8,082 bases of DNA from Sulfurimonas sp. (GTDB lineage Bacteria; Campylobacterota; Campylobacteria; Campylobacterales; Sulfurimonadaceae), in NCBI GenBank assembly GCA_027083475.1, contig JALWON010000055.1, forward strand, positions 1 to 8,082, given 5' to 3'. This document shows positions 5,313 through 8,082 of the stretch, piece after piece. Numbering within the stretch: position 1 is the stretch's first letter; each line of letters begins with the position of its first letter. A model generated the notes under the pieces. That model had not been told where the DNA came from. It saw nothing but the letters and a program-made list of their open reading frames with translations, and searched no databases. Made by a program: the position numbers and the translations under genes.

Positions 5313-8082
5313 TGTGTTCTTTGGGCAACCATTTTTGCAAGATAGCAGTAAATTTTTTTGCTTCAATGGGTTTGCTTAAATAGTCGCTCATCCCAGCAAG
5401 GTGGCATTTTTCTTGATCGCCTTGCATTGCGTTTGCTGTGAGTGCAAGGATAGGGATGTCTTTATGGTGCTCACCTGCATTACCTGCACGTATATTTTTT
5501 GTTGTCTCATAGCCATCCATTTGTGGCATTTGGCAATCCATCAAAATGAGGTCATACTCTTTTTCTTGCGCATTTAACATTGCAAGCGCTTCAATGCCAT
5601 TGTTGGCAAAATCACACTCTAACCCTAAGTTCTCAAGTAACCCATCAATCACTAACTGGTTTGTTTTGTTATCTTCAACGAGGAGGATATTTGTCTCTTT
5701 TGAGAGTGTTCCGAGGTACTCATGGGTAATGAGCGGACTTGCCTGCTCCTTTGCTTTTCCATTTTCTACAAGAACATTGAGGGCATCAAAAAGGTCACTG
5801 GCTGTTGTTGGTTTCGAAAAGAAGGCATCAAAGCCCATTTTCGCAAACGCAGCTGCATCGCTACGAAAGCCAAGAGAGGTCATCATAATGAGTTTCATAC
5901 TATCATAGCTGCTATTTGCTCGGAGTTTCTTGCCAAGCTCTGCACCGTCCATCTGTGGCATCTGCATATCTAAAAAGGCGATATCGTACGGTGGTGTATG
6001 CGAATGTGCGAGTGCTTTAGCACACATATCGAGGGCTTCTTGTGCATTTTTGGCACAAAAAACTTCCATCTCCCAGAGTTCTAATTGTCCAGAGAGTACT
6101 TTTCTGTTGATTGCATTGTCGTCTACAACGAGGACTCTTTTGTTTTTGATGGAAACAGCAGGCATACGGAGTGTTTTATGTTCACTCAATTGCACCCCTA
6201 TCTCAAAGCTAAAGGTACTTCCTTCTCCCATGACACTTGTGACTTCTACACTTCCATCCATCAATTCACACAGTTTTTTGACAATGGCAAGTCCAAGCCC
6301 TGTACCGCCATATTTTCTTGTAGTAGAAGCATCGACTTGCGAAAAGGAGTCAAAAAGGGCACTTATTTTATCTTCAGGTATACCGATGCCTGTATCTTGC
6401 ACGCTGACTTTGAGGCGGGCAGTGTTCTCCTCTAAAACATGCAAGCTAACAGTGATGAGGATGCTCCCCTCTGAAGTAAACTTAATAGCATTGCCCACAA
6501 GGTTTGTGACTATTTGGCGAATGCGTCCAGGATCTGAGAGAATAATCTCCTGATCCATGTCGTGCATATCTAAGATAAGCTCAACCCCTTTCTCTTCAGC
6601 TTTAAAAACAAGGGCTTTGGCTAAATCTCCAAACTCATTACGCAGATTAAAAGCGATGGATTCTATCTCCATTTTTCCTGCTTCTACTTTTGAAAAATCT
6701 AAAATATCATTGATGAGTGTGAGCAGGGCATGGGCAGAACTCTTTGCTACATGCAGATGATTTTTCTGGCTTGGAGAGAGTGGAGAGTTTTGCAAAAGTT
6801 CAATCATTCCGATTACACCATTCATAGGGGTTCGTATCTCGTGTGACATACTTGCTAAAAATTCTGATTTTGCTCGTGTACTCTCTTGGGCTTTTTGGCT
6901 CGCTTCGAGCAAGGCAGTTTCATTTTTTTCAATGGATTGCATCATTGCATTAAAGGCAAGACTCAACTCTCCAATCTCATTGTTGTCGCTGTTTTTGACA
7001 ACAATCCCCCGCTCCCCTTGACTAAATCTATAGCTTACTTCTACCAGTTTTTTAAGGGGTTTGGCAAGATTTGAAGCGATAAAAAATGCAATTCCTATGA
7101 CAATAAGAAGAGCAATGATAGAAAAGTTGATACTTCTTTTTAAGAGGAGATTGACATCTTGGAGCAGTGTTTTTTCATCTATTTCGGTAAGTAATGCCCA
7201 TTTGACTCCTAAAAACTCTACATCTTCATGTACTCCGAGTACACTTTTTGCAAGGGGACCTTGGTAAAAGAAGACATCTTCTTGCATAGAATCTTTAAAG
7301 TTACCGGCTACATGTTCTTCGTACCAAAGTTTAAATTGCTTTGTCTCTATTTTTGTTTGGAGTGTTTTATGTGTTGTATCTATATCACTTCGTAAAATTC
7401 CATCGCTACCGACAAAGTAGTGTATATACTCATCGTTTTCATTTTTTTGAAAAATATTGCTTAAGGTATCAAGTGTAATCTGCATAACAAGTTCACCTAT
7501 GATTTTACCATTTGCATTTGTTACAGGTGCAGTAATAAAACTTGTTGTGTGATTATCTAGAGGAGCAAATTTTTCTAAATCACTGTAGTGAATTTTTTTA
7601 TCTTGAAGTGTTTGTTTAAAAGTTTTTGAAAGTTTTGTTTGTGCTAAATTGGCTGTATAAAGATTTGCACCAAGTAGGCTGTTTTGTTGTATGGAGTAAA
7701 GAATATTTCCTTGTCTATCTATGAGGAAGATATCATCAATGTAGGTATAGATATGAAATATATTGTTGATATCATGGCTGTTATCCATATCTATGAGAAA
7801 TTTATAATCTGTTTTGAGAAATTTTTTTAGATTCTGGTGCGAATCTGCAAATGCATCATTAAGGGCTTCTAAAAAAAGAGTTGTTGTATCATTTTCTGCA
7901 AGATATTGGATATCTTTTTCCCTAGAAGAGAACCAATTTCGTACAAATTTCGCTGTACTATCAGAGGAGTAGAGAATATTTTCTTTCGCTGATTTTATGA
8001 GACCTTTACTCGCAGCATCATAGTTGAGAGCTGTTAAAATTACAATGGGAATAAATGCGACAAGAAAAAACCAAAAGAAAAG
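5305..8082 (-). CDS. Hybrid sensor histidine kinase with Cache-like sensor and two receiver domains (N-terminus beyond window)
   Basis: The frame is open from the right window edge to a TGA at 5305-5307, giving 925 visible residues (residue 1 = 8082-8080). It begins inside a membrane helix (WFFLVAFIPIVILTAL, about 1-20). A periplasmic double-Cache-like sensor follows (about 25-305), including NWFSSREKDIQYLAEN and DDIFLIDRQGNILYS. Next are TM2 (about 318-338), HAMP (about 339-390), a short coiled coil, and HisKA with MSHEIRTPMNG (His414). The HATPase has an N-box with Asn531, DTGIGI (Asp563) and GGTGLGLAI (592-600). REC1 (about 648-774) has phospho-acceptor Asp705, Thr735 and Lys757. REC2 (about 797-920) has Asp849, Thr882 and Lys905. 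Both receivers look active. It ends just after REC2 with no HPt domain, unlike BarA or TorS, so any phosphorelay needs an HPt protein elsewhere. A Met at 7786-7788 is internal, not the start. Ligand and target are unknown; Cache domains of this type usually bind small metabolites. Confidence 0.95.
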   Translation of the reverse strand, partial: LFFWFFLVAFIPIVILTALNYDAASKGLIKSAKENILYSSDSTAKFVRNWFSSREKDIQYLAENDTTTLFLEALNDAFADSHQNLKKFLKTDYKFLIDMDNSHDINNIFHIYTYIDDIFLIDRQGNILYSIQQNSLLGANLYTANLAQTKLSKTFKQTLQDKKIHYSDLEKFAPLDNHTTSFITAPVTNANGKIIGELVMQITLDTLSNIFQKNENDEYIHYFVGSDGILRSDIDTTHKTLQTKIETKQFKLWYEEHVAGNFKDSMQEDVFFYQGPLAKSVLGVHEDVEFLGVKWALLTEIDEKTLLQDVNLLLKRSINFSIIALLIVIGIAFFIASNLAKPLKKLVEVSYRFSQGERGIVVKNSDNNEIGELSLAFNAMMQSIEKNETALLEASQKAQESTRAKSEFLASMSHEIRTPMNGVIGMIELLQNSPLSPSQKNHLHVAKSSAHALLTLINDILDFSKVEAGKMEIESIAFNLRNEFGDLAKALVFKAEEKGVELILDMHDMDQEIILSDPGRIRQIVTNLVGNAIKFTSEGSILITVSLHVLEENTARLKVSVQDTGIGIPEDKISALFDSFSQVDASTTRKYGGTGLGLAIVKKLCELMDGSVEVTSVMGEGSTFSFEIGVQLSEHKTLRMPAVSIKNKRVLVVDDNAINRKVLSGQLELWEMEVFCAKNAQEALDMCAKALAHSHTPPYDIAFLDMQMPQMDGAELGKKLRANSSYDSMKLIMMTSLGFRSDAAAFAKMGFDAFFSKPTTASDLFDALNVLVENGKAKEQASPLITHEYLGTLSKETNILLVEDNKTNQLVIDGLLENLGLECDFANNGIEALAMLNAQEKEYDLILMDCQMPQMDGYETTKNIRAGNAGEHHKDIPILALTANAMQGDQEKCHLAGMSDYLSKPIEAKKFTAILQKWLPKEHTT

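Noticed and set aside
5301..5315. Short inverted repeat ACACT-N5-AGTGT at the convergent ends of the cytochrome c and hybrid kinase genes.
   Set aside because: The stem is only 5 base pairs and has no T-run on either side; too weak to call a terminator.
5546..7267. Several plus-strand open frames of 62-207 codons opposite the hybrid kinase.
   Set aside because: They lie antisense to a full set of conserved kinase and receiver motifs, lack good ribosome sites, and encode nothing recognisable; they are shadows of the real gene.

Overview
The window looks like a chromosomal segment of a Campylobacterota (epsilonproteobacterial) bacterium, most likely a free-living respiratory lineage such as Sulfurimonas and relatives. 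The evidence is an AT-rich, tightly packed sequence, a polyprenyl-synthase tail directly followed by tkt (the ispA-tkt order known from Campylobacter), a small DUF1104 protein (a family largely confined to this phylum), an OmpR-type two-component system whose kinase has the HELNTP H-box common there, and two small periplasmic c-type haem proteins. The genus is inferred, not proven.

Layout. Positions 1-71 hold the last codons of a gene that is probably ispA. Positions 87-2006 encode transketolase, on the same strand 15 bases later. A short intergenic stretch (2007-2067) carries a promoter with a tandem direct repeat. It drives a compact operon of four genes: a secreted DUF1104 protein (2068-2292), an OmpR-family response regulator (2299-2970), a sensor kinase overlapping it (TTG start at 2927, ending 4111), and a secreted one-haem CxxCH protein (4105-4431) overlapping the kinase stop. 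Convergent to this, after two bases, is a secreted DUF302 protein on the minus strand (4434-4889). It is divergent from a small class I cytochrome c (4995-5312). The 105-base divergent intergenic region carries a second copy of the direct repeat. The rest (5305-8082, minus) is a large hybrid histidine kinase with a Cache-like sensor, HAMP, HisKA, HATPase and two receiver domains. Its frame stays open to the window edge, so its N-terminus lies outside.

How the genes may work together. The promoters of the two-component operon and of the cytochrome c gene share CACAAT-N5-CACAA(A/T) with 11-base periodicity, and in both the first repeat starts exactly 24 bases before a TAYACT -10 hexamer. This suggests one OmpR-type regulator, most simply the one encoded here, that activates its own operon and the cytochrome (and possibly the divergent DUF302 gene) from the -35 region. 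The arrangement closely resembles the DccRS regulon described in Campylobacter jejuni. The result would be a small envelope/redox regulon whose signal is unknown. Transketolase and the hybrid kinase appear to be neighbours only. No RNA genes, CRISPR arrays, insertion sequences or signs of recent transfer were seen, and no gene-free stretch exceeds about 105 bases.
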